From Lactobacillus panisapium (GTDB lineage: Bacteria; Bacillota; Bacilli; Lactobacillales; Lactobacillaceae), in NCBI RefSeq assembly GCF_019469265.1, contig NZ_CP048268.1, positions 51,001 through 115,000 on the forward strand: 64,000 bases of DNA, given 5' to 3'. A program made the translations under genes and the position numbers. The notes beneath the pieces were generated by a model. That model was not told the DNA's origin. It searched no databases and saw only the letters and a program-made list of their open reading frames with translations. Shown here piece by piece: positions 33,151 through 41,991 of the stretch (within the stretch, counting starts at the first letter, position 1; every line of letters starts with the position of its first letter).

Positions 33151-33828
33151 ATGAAAATTTTGGTAATTGGAGCACATGGTCAGATTGGCCGGCAGTTAGT
33201 ACAGATTTTACAAGCAAAGGAAAACTGCCAAGTAATTGCGGGCTTGCGCTCAGCTAGCCAACAGGAAGAATATCAACAACAAAATATTATGACTGCGTAT
33301 GTTGATTTGACAAAAGCGCAAGCACAACTTGAACAAGTGATGCAAGGAGTCGACGTAGTCGTATTTGCTGCTGGCTCAGGTGGAAAAACTGGTGCGGATG
33401 CAACGATGATGATTGACCTTGATGGTGCGGTTAAGGCAATTAATGCTGCTGAAAAGACAAATGTTAGTCGGTTCATCATGATTAGTTCAATTAAGGCCAA
33501 TGACCGAGGCTTTTGGTCAGATAATGTTCCACCTAGAGCTCCAGAAAGCTATTATTACGCAGCCAAGTACTATGCCGATGAGTGGCTTTTGCACAGTTCT
33601 TTGGATTACACGATTCTGCGGCCAGCAAGATTAATTAATCAACCTGCTACTGGAAAAATTCAGATAGCTTCACAATTGACGCAGTCAATAGATGATATAA
33701 GCATTACTAGAGCAGATGTTGCCGAAACGGTTGCTACTATTATTGAAAGTTCTAGATTGCATAAGCAGCAATTTGATTTAGCTAACGGTGATACACCGAT
33801 TGCGCAGGCAGTTGAGCAATTCAACTAA
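33151..33828 (+). CDS. NAD(P)-binding atypical SDR protein
   Basis: A 225-residue cytoplasmic Rossmann protein of the NAD(P)H-binding (YwnB/BVR-B-like) group with the opening ILVIGAHGQIGRQL. A SSIKAND segment and YYYAAKYYADEWL in mid-protein replace the classical YxxxK environment. Such proteins are quinone/flavin reductase-like or epimerase-like and often redox-responsive; the substrate is unknown. It starts behind GGGAGAT. The MazG-like gene follows 27 bases later and may be co-transcribed. Confidence 0.78.
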   Translation: MKILVIGAHGQIGRQLVQILQAKENCQVIAGLRSASQQEEYQQQNIMTAYVDLTKAQAQLEQVMQGVDVVVFAAGSGGKTGADATMMIDLDGAVKAINAAEKTNVSRFIMISSIKANDRGFWSDNVPPRAPESYYYAAKYYADEWLLHSSLDYTILRPARLINQPATGKIQIASQLTQSIDDISITRADVAETVATIIESSRLHKQQFDLANGDTPIAQAVEQFN

Positions 33829-33855
33829 ACAAGTTATTAAATTAGGTGAATAAAA

Positions 33856-34155
33856 ATGATAATTGATACCAAAAAACTCCAGAAGGAAGTTCTTGATAAT
33901 AAAAGAAGACATAATTTTAATACGACAGATATCAAGTTTGAATTGCTGCTATTGTATGGCGAAGTAAATGAGCTGTTTAAAGGCTGGCTTAAGCAAGATG
34001 ATGATAATATCAATGAAGAATTAGCAGATGTTGGTATTTTTTTGCTGGGTATATCCGAAATGTTGGGAAGCGACTTAGGAAAAGACATAGTTGATAAAAT
34101 TGAAATAAATAAAAACAGGATTTATAAAAACGGAGTAAAAGTAAGTAAAAAATAG
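33856..34155 (+). CDS. MazG-like nucleotide pyrophosphohydrolase
   Basis: A 99-residue all-alpha protein with the MazG-type metal signature: FELLLLYGEVNELFKGW (E..E) followed by INEELADVGIFLLGI (EE..D). Such enzymes hydrolyse (d)NTPs to monophosphates and are house-cleaning or stress proteins. It begins behind a TTAGGTG site and ends before the terminator at 34203. Short MazG homologues work as dimers or tetramers. Substrate unknown. Confidence 0.75.
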   Translation: MIIDTKKLQKEVLDNKRRHNFNTTDIKFELLLLYGEVNELFKGWLKQDDDNINEELADVGIFLLGISEMLGSDLGKDIVDKIEINKNRIYKNGVKVSKK

Positions 34156-34202
34156 TCCGAAAACAAAGAGTCTGGGAAGAAACTAGCTCTTTAAGCAAAA
34201 AA

Positions 34203-34245
34203 GAAGCAGCCAAAACACCGAAAAAGTGTTTTAGCTGCTTTTTGC
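34203..34245. terminator. bidirectional terminator
   Basis: GAAGCAGCCAAAACAC / GTGTTTTAGCTGCTTTTT hairpin with loop CGAAAAA, closing the MazG-like gene. Confidence 0.85.
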
Positions 34246-34374
34246 TTCTTTCTGCCCGCTAAAGTTGACTATTAGGATCACTCCTTTGCCAATATTTTTT
34301 CATATTCTTTTGTCTTTTGACGTTGCATTAATTCTGTTAGCCTAAATAAGAATGCTAATATTAAAAATAAATGA

Positions 34375-34447
34375 TATAATTAATTAAGACTTTTATGACT
34401 GGCTCATTATAGGTTGTGTCAATTTCGTTGTGGGGATGAAATTGACA
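34375..34447 (+). promoter_or_regulatory. promoter -10 and leader inverted repeat of ABC operon
   Basis: TATAAT at 34375-34380 is the likely -10 (weak -35). The leader then contains a perfect inverted repeat, TGTCAATTTC (34417-34426) and GAAATTGACA (34438-34447), 27 bases before the ATP-binding gene. It may be a repressor site or an mRNA hairpin. The rest of the 318-base gap shows only the terminator at 34203. Confidence 0.5.
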
Positions 34448-34473
34448 GTTTAATCTTATTGAGTGGAGACATA

Positions 34474-35424
34474 ATGATAATTAAAACGGAAAATTTAACA
34501 AAACAATATCAGAAAGTAACTTCCGTCGACTTTTTTCACCGAACAAAACAAACTATTGCTGCGGTTAAAAATGTTTCTTTGCAAATTAACCAAGGCGATC
34601 ATGTGGGTCTTGTTGGCCTAAATGGTTCAGGCAAATCTACCTTAATCAAAATGATCTTAGGAATTTTGCAGCCTAATGGAGGTAAAATTACAACTTTTGG
34701 TGTGAATCCAGTTGATAATCGACAAATAAATGCCCGCAAAATTGGTGTCGTGTTTGGGCAAAGAAGTCAGTTACGCTGGGACTTGCCGGTAATGGATACC
34801 TTGCTATTAAACCGGGAACTTTACCAGGTAGATAACAAAGACTTTCATAGCAGACTGAACCAATTAACTAAAACGCTTGGTGCTGAGGACTTTCTAAGTC
34901 AGCCAGTGCGTACGCTTAGTTTAGGTCAACGAATGAAAGTAGAATTTATTGCGGCCTTAATTCATGATCCTGAACTAATTATTCTTGATGAACCAACAAT
35001 CGGTCTTGATGTTTTAACTAAAAACAGTCTGATTGCTTTTTTAAAAGGGCTAACAAATAAAACAATTATTTTCACCTCGCATGATCTAATTGAAGTGGAG
35101 CAGACGTGCTCCCGAATCATGATTATGAATGCGGGTAATTTGGTGCTCAATCTTGACAGCGCAAAAATTGCCAATTTAGCAGTACCAGCGACGATTACTT
35201 TTACTAGTAGCAGCAGTAACTATGCTGATTTACGCCAAACGTGGCCCCAATTAATGCAGCTTACAAACGGTGACTTTCAACTAGCTGACATTGAACAAAA
35301 AAATATTAAAGAAATTCTGAGCCAATTAACTGCCAGTGTTCCAATTGAGAATATTGAAGTTAAAAATAATAAGCTTGAATACTTGCTCAGTCATATTGCA
35401 GGGGGTAATGCCCATGAAATATAG
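34474..35424 (+). CDS. ABC-2 exporter ATP-binding protein
   Basis: A 316-residue ABC ATPase of the COG4586 type. Walker A is GLNGSGKST (residues 48-56), the signature is LSLGQRMK and Walker B is LIILDEPTIGLD. A C-terminal extension of about 80 residues is usual in this group. The ATG at 34474 follows GTGGAG; the in-frame start at 34414 lies in the leader hairpin and is rejected. With the two following DUF990-type permeases it forms a complete three-gene exporter. The exported compound is unknown; relatives move antibiotics, lipids or are uncharacterised. Confidence 0.87.
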   Translation: MIIKTENLTKQYQKVTSVDFFHRTKQTIAAVKNVSLQINQGDHVGLVGLNGSGKSTLIKMILGILQPNGGKITTFGVNPVDNRQINARKIGVVFGQRSQLRWDLPVMDTLLLNRELYQVDNKDFHSRLNQLTKTLGAEDFLSQPVRTLSLGQRMKVEFIAALIHDPELIILDEPTIGLDVLTKNSLIAFLKGLTNKTIIFTSHDLIEVEQTCSRIMIMNAGNLVLNLDSAKIANLAVPATITFTSSSSNYADLRQTWPQLMQLTNGDFQLADIEQKNIKEILSQLTASVPIENIEVKNNKLEYLLSHIAGGNAHEI

Positions 35425-36184
35425 ATTGACCTTAATGAAAATAGGTATCAAAAATGGTTTTGCATCGAAATCTGCCTTAGTTTTTTGGCTTTTTTCAGCG
35501 CTAATTTCATTTATTGTCCAGTATTTTTTGTGGAAAGCTGTTTTAATAGGACGGCCAAACGCAGTTTTTCGGCAGACAGTTAGTTATCTGTTATTAATGC
35601 AGTTATTAACGATTTTGTTTCCTAAATCTAGCTATACGCTTAACGATAAGGTACGTTCGGGTGATATTGCGCTTGATTTGCTAAAGCCACTGGCTGTTCG
35701 AACTCAGTTACTCTGGGAAAGTTTAGGTTATTCTATTGCTAAGTTTTTAGTAATTGGCTTAGTCATTTTAGTACTTTATTTTTGGCTCCTAAACTTCCAA
35801 GTCTCTTTATCAGCGATATTAATGGTCATAGTAGCTGGTTTCTTAGCGTACTTTTTATATTTTGAGTTAGAACTAATTCTGGGAACATTCTCTTTTTATA
35901 CATATAGTATTTGGGGAATTTCTACCTTTAAGGAAGCAGTTTTGCTTGTTCTTGCCGGAAATGTTTTTCCAGCTAACTTCTATCCAGATGCTTTAAAAAC
36001 GCTGTCTTCTTATTTGCCGTTTCAGTATTCGTTTGGTGCGGTCGGAATGTTGGCTGAAACACCATCTTGGTCATTTTTTAGCCAAGTAGTGCTGATCCAA
36101 ATTTTATATTTATTACTATTTAGCTTCGTGTATAAGTACCTTTTTAAGCATGCAGTTACTAAAACAGTAGTTCAAGGAGGCTAA
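35414..36184 (+). CDS. ABC-2 permease, DUF990 family (first)
   Basis: A 256-residue membrane protein with about six helices, of the ABC2_membrane_6 (DUF990) type; KVRSGDIALDLLKPL is the characteristic cytoplasmic segment. The start overlaps the ATPase gene end by 11 bases; ATG 35414 is chosen because AGGGGG lies eight bases upstream, while ATG 35408 is too close. Partner of the next permease as a heterodimeric channel. Confidence 0.82.
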   Translation: MKYRLTLMKIGIKNGFASKSALVFWLFSALISFIVQYFLWKAVLIGRPNAVFRQTVSYLLLMQLLTILFPKSSYTLNDKVRSGDIALDLLKPLAVRTQLLWESLGYSIAKFLVIGLVILVLYFWLLNFQVSLSAILMVIVAGFLAYFLYFELELILGTFSFYTYSIWGISTFKEAVLLVLAGNVFPANFYPDALKTLSSYLPFQYSFGAVGMLAETPSWSFFSQVVLIQILYLLLFSFVYKYLFKHAVTKTVVQGG

Positions 36185-36186
36185 AA

Positions 36187-36963
36187 ATGAGATATCTAAA
36201 ATTGTTTTTTGCCTATTTAAAAGTTAATTTAAAATCTCTTGCTGTTTATGATCTTGATTTTTACTTTGCGATTGCTGGCATGATTATTCAGAATGTACTT
36301 AATATTGTTGCTTTAAGGTTTATTTTCAATTTAGTGCCACGAATCAAAGGCTATAGTTTTGAGCAATTACTGCTTACTTATGCCTTGGCGACGCTAGCAT
36401 TTGCAATCTTTCGCTGCTTTTTTATTAATGCGCTTAATATTTCGGACTATCTTCATCAGGGTAAGCTTGATACGATTCTAATTAAACCGGTTAGCCCGCT
36501 TTTCCAGCTAATCAATGAGCGTGTAGATGAAGACGCGTGGGGTGATTTGCTGGTTGCACTTTTATTGTTAGTGCTGGTTGATATTCGGCTGCATAATCCC
36601 TGGTACATAACGGTGATGTTTATTTTTATTTCACTGTTTACTTCTTTAATTTTCTTAAGCTTAGCAATTCTGGGCAATATTGTCTCACTTTGGTCTAATG
36701 GTTTAGCCGACTTGGCTGAAACCACGTTTGACTTTTTTGAGATGAGCAAGTACCCGTTATCAATCTATGCGGAAGGATTTAGATTGGTTTTAACTTTTGT
36801 GTTGCCATTAGGTTGGGTAGCCTCAATTCCGCAAGAAAAAATTGCTCAAGAGCATGAATGGATTTGGCTGGGAATTATTCCGGCAGTTTGTATTTTATTC
36901 TTTTTACTTATTTACCAATTGTGGCGACTCTTTTTACAGAGATACCAAAGTACTGGTAGCTAA
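36187..36963 (+). CDS. ABC-2 permease, DUF990 family (second)
   Basis: A 258-residue membrane protein with about six helices and the same type of cytoplasmic segment, LHQGKLDTILIKPVSPLF, as the first permease. It starts two bases after the previous stop behind CAAGGAGG. It completes the exporter and is followed by the terminator at 36975. Confidence 0.82.
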   Translation: MRYLKLFFAYLKVNLKSLAVYDLDFYFAIAGMIIQNVLNIVALRFIFNLVPRIKGYSFEQLLLTYALATLAFAIFRCFFINALNISDYLHQGKLDTILIKPVSPLFQLINERVDEDAWGDLLVALLLLVLVDIRLHNPWYITVMFIFISLFTSLIFLSLAILGNIVSLWSNGLADLAETTFDFFEMSKYPLSIYAEGFRLVLTFVLPLGWVASIPQEKIAQEHEWIWLGIIPAVCILFFLLIYQLWRLFLQRYQSTGS

Positions 36964-36974
36964 TTTAAGTAAGT

Positions 36975-37010
36975 AAAAAGCCTTTGATTTTTCAGTCAAA
37001 GGCTTTTTTT
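36975..37010. terminator. bidirectional terminator
   Basis: AAAAAGCCTTTGA / TCAAAGGCTTTTTTT around an 8-base loop, placed between the convergent permease and CMD-family genes. Confidence 0.9.
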
Positions 37011-37011
37011 C

Positions 37012-37707
37012 TTAGGAGTTTTCTTCGGCTAATTGACCTGCAGCCTGATGAATTACTTGCACACTATTGATAACAAAGGGGAAACCAACATAAGGCAAAA
37101 GCTGGATTACTGACCAAATTAATTCACTTTCGGTATTGCCAGCCCTTAAGCTTCCGCGTGCATGGGCCTTGATTTGAAATTCAACATTTAATGTAATAAG
37201 AGCTAGTAATTCATAGCGTTCACGGTCGCGAACCGGCAAAGTCTTCCGGTTATAAAAATCATTAAAAAAGTGCTGTGTTAACGCATATGGAATAAATTGA
37301 CCTGCTTCATCGGGCAAATCTTTTAGTAAGTTTTTGATTTCTGTACTGTAAAGCCTACTTTGCACTCTAGCGCCAAAATCCTGATCGGTGGCGGTTTCAG
37401 TTAGAAACAGCTGAACTTGATGCTGAGCAAAAACTTTTTGAATAGAAGGCAATGCCTGCTCAACTTTTAATGTGCCGATAACAGGCACTAATTGGTAAAT
37501 TACTTCGGCAATTGTTTCAGGCTCAACCTGCTTATTTAGTGCTTGCTCAACTTGATCAGGTAGCTGCTTAATTATTCCCTGGGTAATACTAGCAATTATT
37601 GGAATTAAAAAGCGATCTTTTTGTAAATGCTTTGTACAATGATTGTTAACATCACTAACAAAAGGGGCAACTAGTTGGTTAAATTCTTCGATAAGTGCTT
37701 TATTCAC
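37012..37707 (-). CDS. carboxymuconolactone decarboxylase-like protein
   Basis: A 231-residue all-helical protein made of two CMD-like halves; the second (about residues 115-225) has ARVQSRLYS, ERYELLALITLNVEFQIKAHARGSLRAG and an ELIW segment. The CxxC pair of AhpD-type peroxidatic members is absent, so a peroxidase role is unlikely. CMD proteins in lactobacilli are often induced by LysR regulators under oxidative or aromatic stress. It starts with GTG behind AAAGGAGAG. A LysR gene lies directly upstream on the same strand (99-base gap). Confidence 0.75.
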   Translation of the reverse strand: MNKALIEEFNQLVAPFVSDVNNHCTKHLQKDRFLIPIIASITQGIIKQLPDQVEQALNKQVEPETIAEVIYQLVPVIGTLKVEQALPSIQKVFAQHQVQLFLTETATDQDFGARVQSRLYSTEIKNLLKDLPDEAGQFIPYALTQHFFNDFYNRKTLPVRDRERYELLALITLNVEFQIKAHARGSLRAGNTESELIWSVIQLLPYVGFPFVINSVQVIHQAAGQLAEENS

Positions 37708-37806
37708 AGTATTCTCTCCTTTATCAACTAAATTCTAGTGTGAATTATTTGTAGTGTAAAATGCTTATCGTGCATGATCAAAGATAATTTTAAGTAATTA
37801 TAACGG

Positions 37807-38682
37807 TTAAAAGATTGACTCCTTTAGCAATTTTAAAAATAGCTCCGCTACAGGTGATAGACTGACCTCGCGTTTCCAGACGACTTTAATTGGGTATTGC
37901 AACTGGGGCGCAAGCTTTCTAAAAGTGACGCCAGAGCCGGGTGAAGTGTTAACTAGGTTATCCAGGGTTAGCATCAGTGCAGCATTATTTTTGACCAGCA
38001 AAGTGCCATTGAAGTTTAGATTATAAGTACCAATAAAGTTGACCTTTTCTTTGTAATTGCCCAGCCAATTTTGAAAAGTATGAAAATTGACCGCCTGCTG
38101 TGAATTTAAAACTGACCGACCAGCTAAGTCCTGCGGCGTAATCATTTCTTGTTTGACTAGCGCGTCGCTAGTATTCATTAATACGCCCCAAGTGTCTTTT
38201 TCAGGCAAAGTTAAAGAGGCGTAATTTGGTGTGGGTGCATCCCCAATAATAACCGCAAAATCAACTGTGCCGTTAGTTAGCTTACGTTCAGCATAACTAT
38301 AGTCGCCGCTTAAAAGGTGAATTTTAACGGTTGGGTGCTCTTTAATAACCGCACTCACAACATTCATGATGCGCTGCATACCAATACTTTCGCCAGCAGC
38401 AATGGTTAAGTCGCCACTAATAAAAGAAGATGATTCTAGATTGCTTTTAGTCTTGGCAGTTAAAGCCAAGATTTCTTTAGCTTGCTCTAGTAGGTATTGT
38501 CCAGCAGGAGTAAGCGTCAATCGCCGTGACTTGCGGCTAAATAACTTAACGCCTAATTCATCTTCTAGATCCGCAATTTGTCTAGACAATGCGGGTTGGG
38601 AGATTAACAGTTTTTGTGCTGCGTGTGTCATATTGCCTTCTTGTGCAACCGCAACGAAGTAATTTAAAACTCGTAATTCCAT
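37807..38682 (-). CDS. LysR-family regulator
   Basis: A 291-residue LysR-type regulator with the classical N-terminus MELRVLNYFVAVAQEGNMTHAA and the wing SRRLTLTPAGQ, then an effector-binding domain. It is divergent from the DUF2255 gene at 38852 and is followed on the same strand by the CMD gene, so it probably controls one or both. A LysR next to a CMD-family gene is common in Firmicutes. Confidence 0.88.
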   Translation of the reverse strand: MELRVLNYFVAVAQEGNMTHAAQKLLISQPALSRQIADLEDELGVKLFSRKSRRLTLTPAGQYLLEQAKEILALTAKTKSNLESSSFISGDLTIAAGESIGMQRIMNVVSAVIKEHPTVKIHLLSGDYSYAERKLTNGTVDFAVIIGDAPTPNYASLTLPEKDTWGVLMNTSDALVKQEMITPQDLAGRSVLNSQQAVNFHTFQNWLGNYKEKVNFIGTYNLNFNGTLLVKNNAALMLTLDNLVNTSPGSGVTFRKLAPQLQYPIKVVWKREVSLSPVAELFLKLLKESIF

Positions 38683-38851
38683 TTTCCTTCTCTTTATATG
38701 TTTATCTGTTTTTAGTTAGTGATTTTTGACTATTTTTTAATGCAAATTGGTTATGTTTAGTAATCATTAATGAGTATTTCACATCGGTAAAGTAAGTATC
38801 TACAATTAAGATATCATCATCTTTTAACTAGTATTGAAAGGAGTCTTTCAA

Positions 38852-39235
38852 ATGAATGAATGGTCAAAAGTGGTCCTAGATAATTTTATTCATGACGAGA
38901 CGATTAAAATTGAGCCTTTTTATGAAGATGGCAAAACTCACGCCACACCGGTAACGATTTGGTTTGTGATTATTGCAGGTAGAATTTATATTAGGGCATA
39001 TCACGGACACGATTCTAAGTGGTATCAAGCAGCCGTAAAGCAAGGTGCAGGTCAAATCACAGCTGGCAATCAAACTTATCAAGTTAACTTTACTGCTGCT
39101 AGCAACAATACTGAAATGGGTCAGCGAATAAATCAGGCATATCATCAAAAATATGAGGGTCAGAGTCCATTAGAAGGGATGACTTCTCCGGCGGCAATTA
39201 AAGCAGCAATATGTATTATGCCAAAGCAAGATTAA
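38852..39235 (+). CDS. DUF2255 family protein
   Basis: A 127-residue cytoplasmic protein of the DUF2255 type, resembling the split-barrel flavin-binding fold in its strand pattern (ATPVTIWFVIIAGRIYIRAYHGHDSKWYQAA). The ATG at 38852 has AAAGGAG at ideal distance; a TTG at 38834 would overlap that site. It is divergent from LysR. Its stop codon overlaps that of the membrane-protein pseudogene on the other strand. The role is unknown; nucleic acid damage is not implied. Confidence 0.72.
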   Translation: MNEWSKVVLDNFIHDETIKIEPFYEDGKTHATPVTIWFVIIAGRIYIRAYHGHDSKWYQAAVKQGAGQITAGNQTYQVNFTAASNNTEMGQRINQAYHQKYEGQSPLEGMTSPAAIKAAICIMPKQD

Positions 39236-39604
39236 GCTAGTCTAGAAGATATTAGTAAGCGAAAAGCTCCGACTACTAGGAAGTTTAAGGTGCTAAATTG
39301 GAATAGTAGTAAGCCGGATCCGATCAACTGTGCAACCAAATAAATGATACCATTAATGCTATTTTTCAAAGCCTTCGGCATCAGCAAGTTCTTCGGTATC
39401 AACAATTAGAGGCATTTCGAGCCTACCGAAATAAAAGCCGGCAATATCTGACATTAGGTTAATTCCGATAACAATTAAAACTAAATTACTACCAGCAAAG
39501 CTACGTTTAAAAAGTAAACTAACAATGATATATGGTCTAAAGCAAATGCTGGCTAAGAACCTAGCGATTGTAAGTTTTTGCTAGCTTTTTTACAAAATAG
39601 CCAT
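39232..39604 (-). pseudogene. decayed membrane-protein gene
   Basis: Reading leftward from ATG 39604, which has a perfect TAGGAGGT site, the frame gives MAIL, then TAA and TAG. It continues in the same frame with LTIARFLASICF, FAGSNLVLIVIGINL and FYFGRLEMPLIVDTEELADAEGFEK. A one-base shift near 39372 then joins SINGIIYLVAQLIGSG and LLLFQFSTLNFLVVGAF to a stop at 39232. Hydrophobic periodicity and continuity across the breaks show a former integral membrane protein of about 120 residues. Two nonsense codons and one frameshift make it inactive. The family is not recognised. Confidence 0.75.
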
Positions 39605-39795
39605 AGTTTTATACCTCCTAATCAATAAGAAATTTAAGTGCTTGTCAATATATAAGATATAACATGGGTATAATCAATATGGATTGAAGAATAGAAAAAA
39701 CAATAGGACGATTTTAAAGCAGTATTGAATAGATTATGGTAGGTTGTTAATTTGAAGTTAATAACAAAATATTATTGTTAAGAAAGGGAGCTTTT

Positions 39796-39957
39796 TTGTC
39801 AGTAGGGGAATTACTTAAAAAATATCGAATCGAGAAGATGAAGACACAAAAAGAATGGGCTGGCAATGTAATTAGTCCATCATTTTATGCCAAGGTGGAA
39901 AAATATTCATCATATATTTGTAGAAGATCTACTTGCGTTACTTCATTTTAATTATAT
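39796..39957 (+). pseudogene. Rgg/GadR/MutR regulator remnant
   Basis: Behind AAAGGGAG a TTG start gives SVGELLKKYRIEKMKTQKEW and AGNVISPSFYAKVEK. A one-base shift then restores NIHHIFVEDLLALLHFN before the homology ends. This matches residues 2-55 of the intact Rgg-type regulator at 43991 (IGALLKQYRL, KTQKEWA, SPSYYSKVEQ, EDLIAVLRANQ). Only the DNA-binding domain survives; the roughly 230 residues of peptide-binding repeats are lost. The following 200 bases show no convincing continuation. Confidence 0.8.
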
Positions 39958-40163
39958 ACTTAAGACATAAACGAATAGGTATATACATCTAAATTAAGAA
40001 GCAATATTATGAATGATTCGTTACGTGGCACACCAATTATTATTTTTTTCAGTGAATGAAATCGCATTTTGGAAATTAATGATGTTGACAGATGTGCAAT
40101 AAGTTTAGATGGATTACTTATAAAGTTTAGGCAAAAATAATTAGATTTTATAAGGTATAAATT

Positions 40164-40538
40164 ATGAAGATAAAACTTAGTAAAATTGTTCCTATTTCAA
40201 TAGGCATTATATTATTAATAATTGCGATAAAAGATTTTTCTCCTTGGCGTAGTCCAAGGGAAATAATAATAGGACTATTAACATTAGCAGTGGCATTATG
40301 GCCCACAAGTAAAAATCAAAAATCAACTTCTTCTGAAACTGATTACTTAGTTGATCACAAAGTTGTAGTTTATTCAGAGCGTATTTATTTAGCAATGTTC
40401 TTCGTCTTTATAGTTTTATACTACTTAGATGGGAAAAATATCTTACTGGGTGTTATATCTATTTATTCATTATTACTTTGGCTTGTTCAGCAGGTAATAA
40501 TAATTGTTTTAGACTTATTAAAAAGTAAAAGAAAATAA
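40164..40538 (+). CDS. hypothetical membrane protein
   Basis: A 124-residue protein with about four hydrophobic segments (residues 8-24, 34-46, 74-88, 92-116) and a polar centre with KNQKSTSSETD. Only a weak AAGG site precedes the ATG. It lies among decayed genes (39232-40650) and might itself be in decay or a young accessory gene. Function unknown. Confidence 0.5.
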   Translation: MKIKLSKIVPISIGIILLIIAIKDFSPWRSPREIIIGLLTLAVALWPTSKNQKSTSSETDYLVDHKVVVYSERIYLAMFFVFIVLYYLDGKNILLGVISIYSLLLWLVQQVIIIVLDLLKSKRK

Positions 40539-40560
40539 TTAATTTTAGAGGCATACTCTA

Positions 40561-40650
40561 TAAAAAGGCTAGCTTAATTCCACCAATAAAGCGCAAAGAC
40601 GGCATTAGAAGTATAACGAAGCTGATATAAATTGGATAGGTACTTTTGTC
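40561..40650 (+). pseudogene. duplicated fragment of the merR gene
   Basis: About 85 bases closely match 40790-40873 inside the adjacent MerR gene (the part encoding LIPPIERKDGIRNYSEADLNW). About eight substitutions and a one-base deletion destroy the frame. It is a partial tandem duplication that has decayed. Confidence 0.75.
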
Positions 40651-40726
40651 TTTTGGGCCGCGTAAAAGACTTATTGTTAAGTCAAATTATACTTTGTTTA
40701 AAGTAAAAAATTGGGAGATTAACAGG

Positions 40727-41080
40727 ATGAAAATAGCAGAAGCAGCGCAAAAAACTAACGTAACTCCAGTTACCCTGCGCTATTATGAAAAAGTTGGCTT
40801 AATTCCGCCAATAGAGCGCAAAGACGGCATTAGAAATTATAGCGAAGCTGATTTAAATTGGATTGACTTTATCAGATGCATGCGTCAAGTGAGAATTCCC
40901 GTTAATGACTTACTCGAATATACTAAATTGGTTCAAAAGGGCACGGATACTAGAAAAAACCGGCGCGCAATTTTAGTTAAAGAATTAGAAAAACTTGAAC
41001 AAGAAAATCACAACATCCAGCAAACAATTACGCGCTTAAAAACTAAAATCACTTTGTACGATCAGGGCAAAATTAAGTAA
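40727..41080 (+). CDS. MerR-family regulator
   Basis: A 117-residue regulator with the MerR winged HTH (MKIAEAAQKTNVTPVTLRYYEKVGLIPP), the wing IRNYSEADLNWIDFIRCMR and a C-terminal coiled coil for dimerisation. No metal-binding cysteine pair is seen. ATG 40727 begins exactly at the domain start behind GGGAG; the upstream extension to 40646 runs through the duplicated fragment and is rejected. No obvious target gene follows: the next gene is convergent. Members of this type often respond to stress or small redox molecules. Confidence 0.83.
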   Translation: MKIAEAAQKTNVTPVTLRYYEKVGLIPPIERKDGIRNYSEADLNWIDFIRCMRQVRIPVNDLLEYTKLVQKGTDTRKNRRAILVKELEKLEQENHNIQQTITRLKTKITLYDQGKIK

Positions 41081-41091
41081 AGTGTTATTTT

Positions 41092-41964
41092 TTATTTTGC
41101 CCATAAAAATTTAACCAGTAATTGAGCTACCTGCTTGTTTTCATGTAGCTTGCTGTGCTGAGCATTTTGCCCGTGAAATTCGTGTTCTTGGTAAGAACGT
41201 GCGCGTTTACTAACTAAGTAACGGTAAGAGCGGGAAGAGTTATTGTCAACTGAACCATCTGTTCCGTTACCAGTATTACCGTAGATATTTAGTACGCGGG
41301 CATTTTGCGGGAAAGTCCTTTTTAAAGGCAGTAGTCCTTTGTAGCCAGTATCCATTTTTTCTGGCTTACCATTTTTCGTTAAAATAGTATGCTTGGGTGC
41401 GCCGAGTTCGCCAAGATAGCCGTTATAATGGCCTGCAATAGAAACTTGTTTATTCAATTGCGGCATTTTGGAATTAGCTGCATTATTTTTTAAATAATAG
41501 GCAATTTGCAGGTTGCCCATGGAATGACCGACTAAATTGATTTTATTAAAATGGTATTTCTTCTGCAGCGCTACTACTACGTCTTTAACGTAATTACTAC
41601 TTTTAGTTAAAGCACGAGCCTGATCGGTTTCATCTGGGAAAATACTTTTATTATTAAGTAAGTTAACCTCAATGATGGGATTTTTAGCATTAGCACTGAT
41701 GGTCCTATCAAACGTAACTTTACCGTCTTGACTAACGTCAGCTCTTATAATTGAGTTAGTCGCATTACAAGCGCGGGCATAATTTGTCATGCTTTCTTCT
41801 GCATGATAGCTGCTGCCCCAACCATGAACAAAGATGGTGGGAGTAGCAATTGTTTTAGCTGGATTTTGCTTTTGCTCTGCCTTATTAAAGAAGAGCCACC
41901 AGCAAGCTAGTAACACAAAAATTGCTAACAAGCCGCTCAGAACTATCTTGCTTTTTTTCGTCAT
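41092..41964 (-). CDS. DUF915-type cell-surface alpha/beta hydrolase
   Basis: A 290-residue protein with an N-terminal membrane anchor/signal (residues about 7-26) and an extracellular alpha/beta-hydrolase domain. It has the oxyanion segment IFVHGWGSS, nucleophile in LVGHSMGN, and catalytic His probably in HGQNAQHSKL near the C-terminus. DUF915 proteins are common surface esterase/lipase-like enzymes in lactobacilli; the natural substrate is unknown. It lies downstream of the DXS-like gene on the same strand (27-base gap) with its own GGAT site and may be co-transcribed. Confidence 0.83.
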   Translation of the reverse strand: MTKKSKIVLSGLLAIFVLLACWWLFFNKAEQKQNPAKTIATPTIFVHGWGSSYHAEESMTNYARACNATNSIIRADVSQDGKVTFDRTISANAKNPIIEVNLLNNKSIFPDETDQARALTKSSNYVKDVVVALQKKYHFNKINLVGHSMGNLQIAYYLKNNAANSKMPQLNKQVSIAGHYNGYLGELGAPKHTILTKNGKPEKMDTGYKGLLPLKRTFPQNARVLNIYGNTGNGTDGSVDNNSSRSYRYLVSKRARSYQEHEFHGQNAQHSKLHENKQVAQLLVKFLWAK

Positions 41965-41991
41965 TTTTTATCCTTAGTAGACTTTGAGAGT

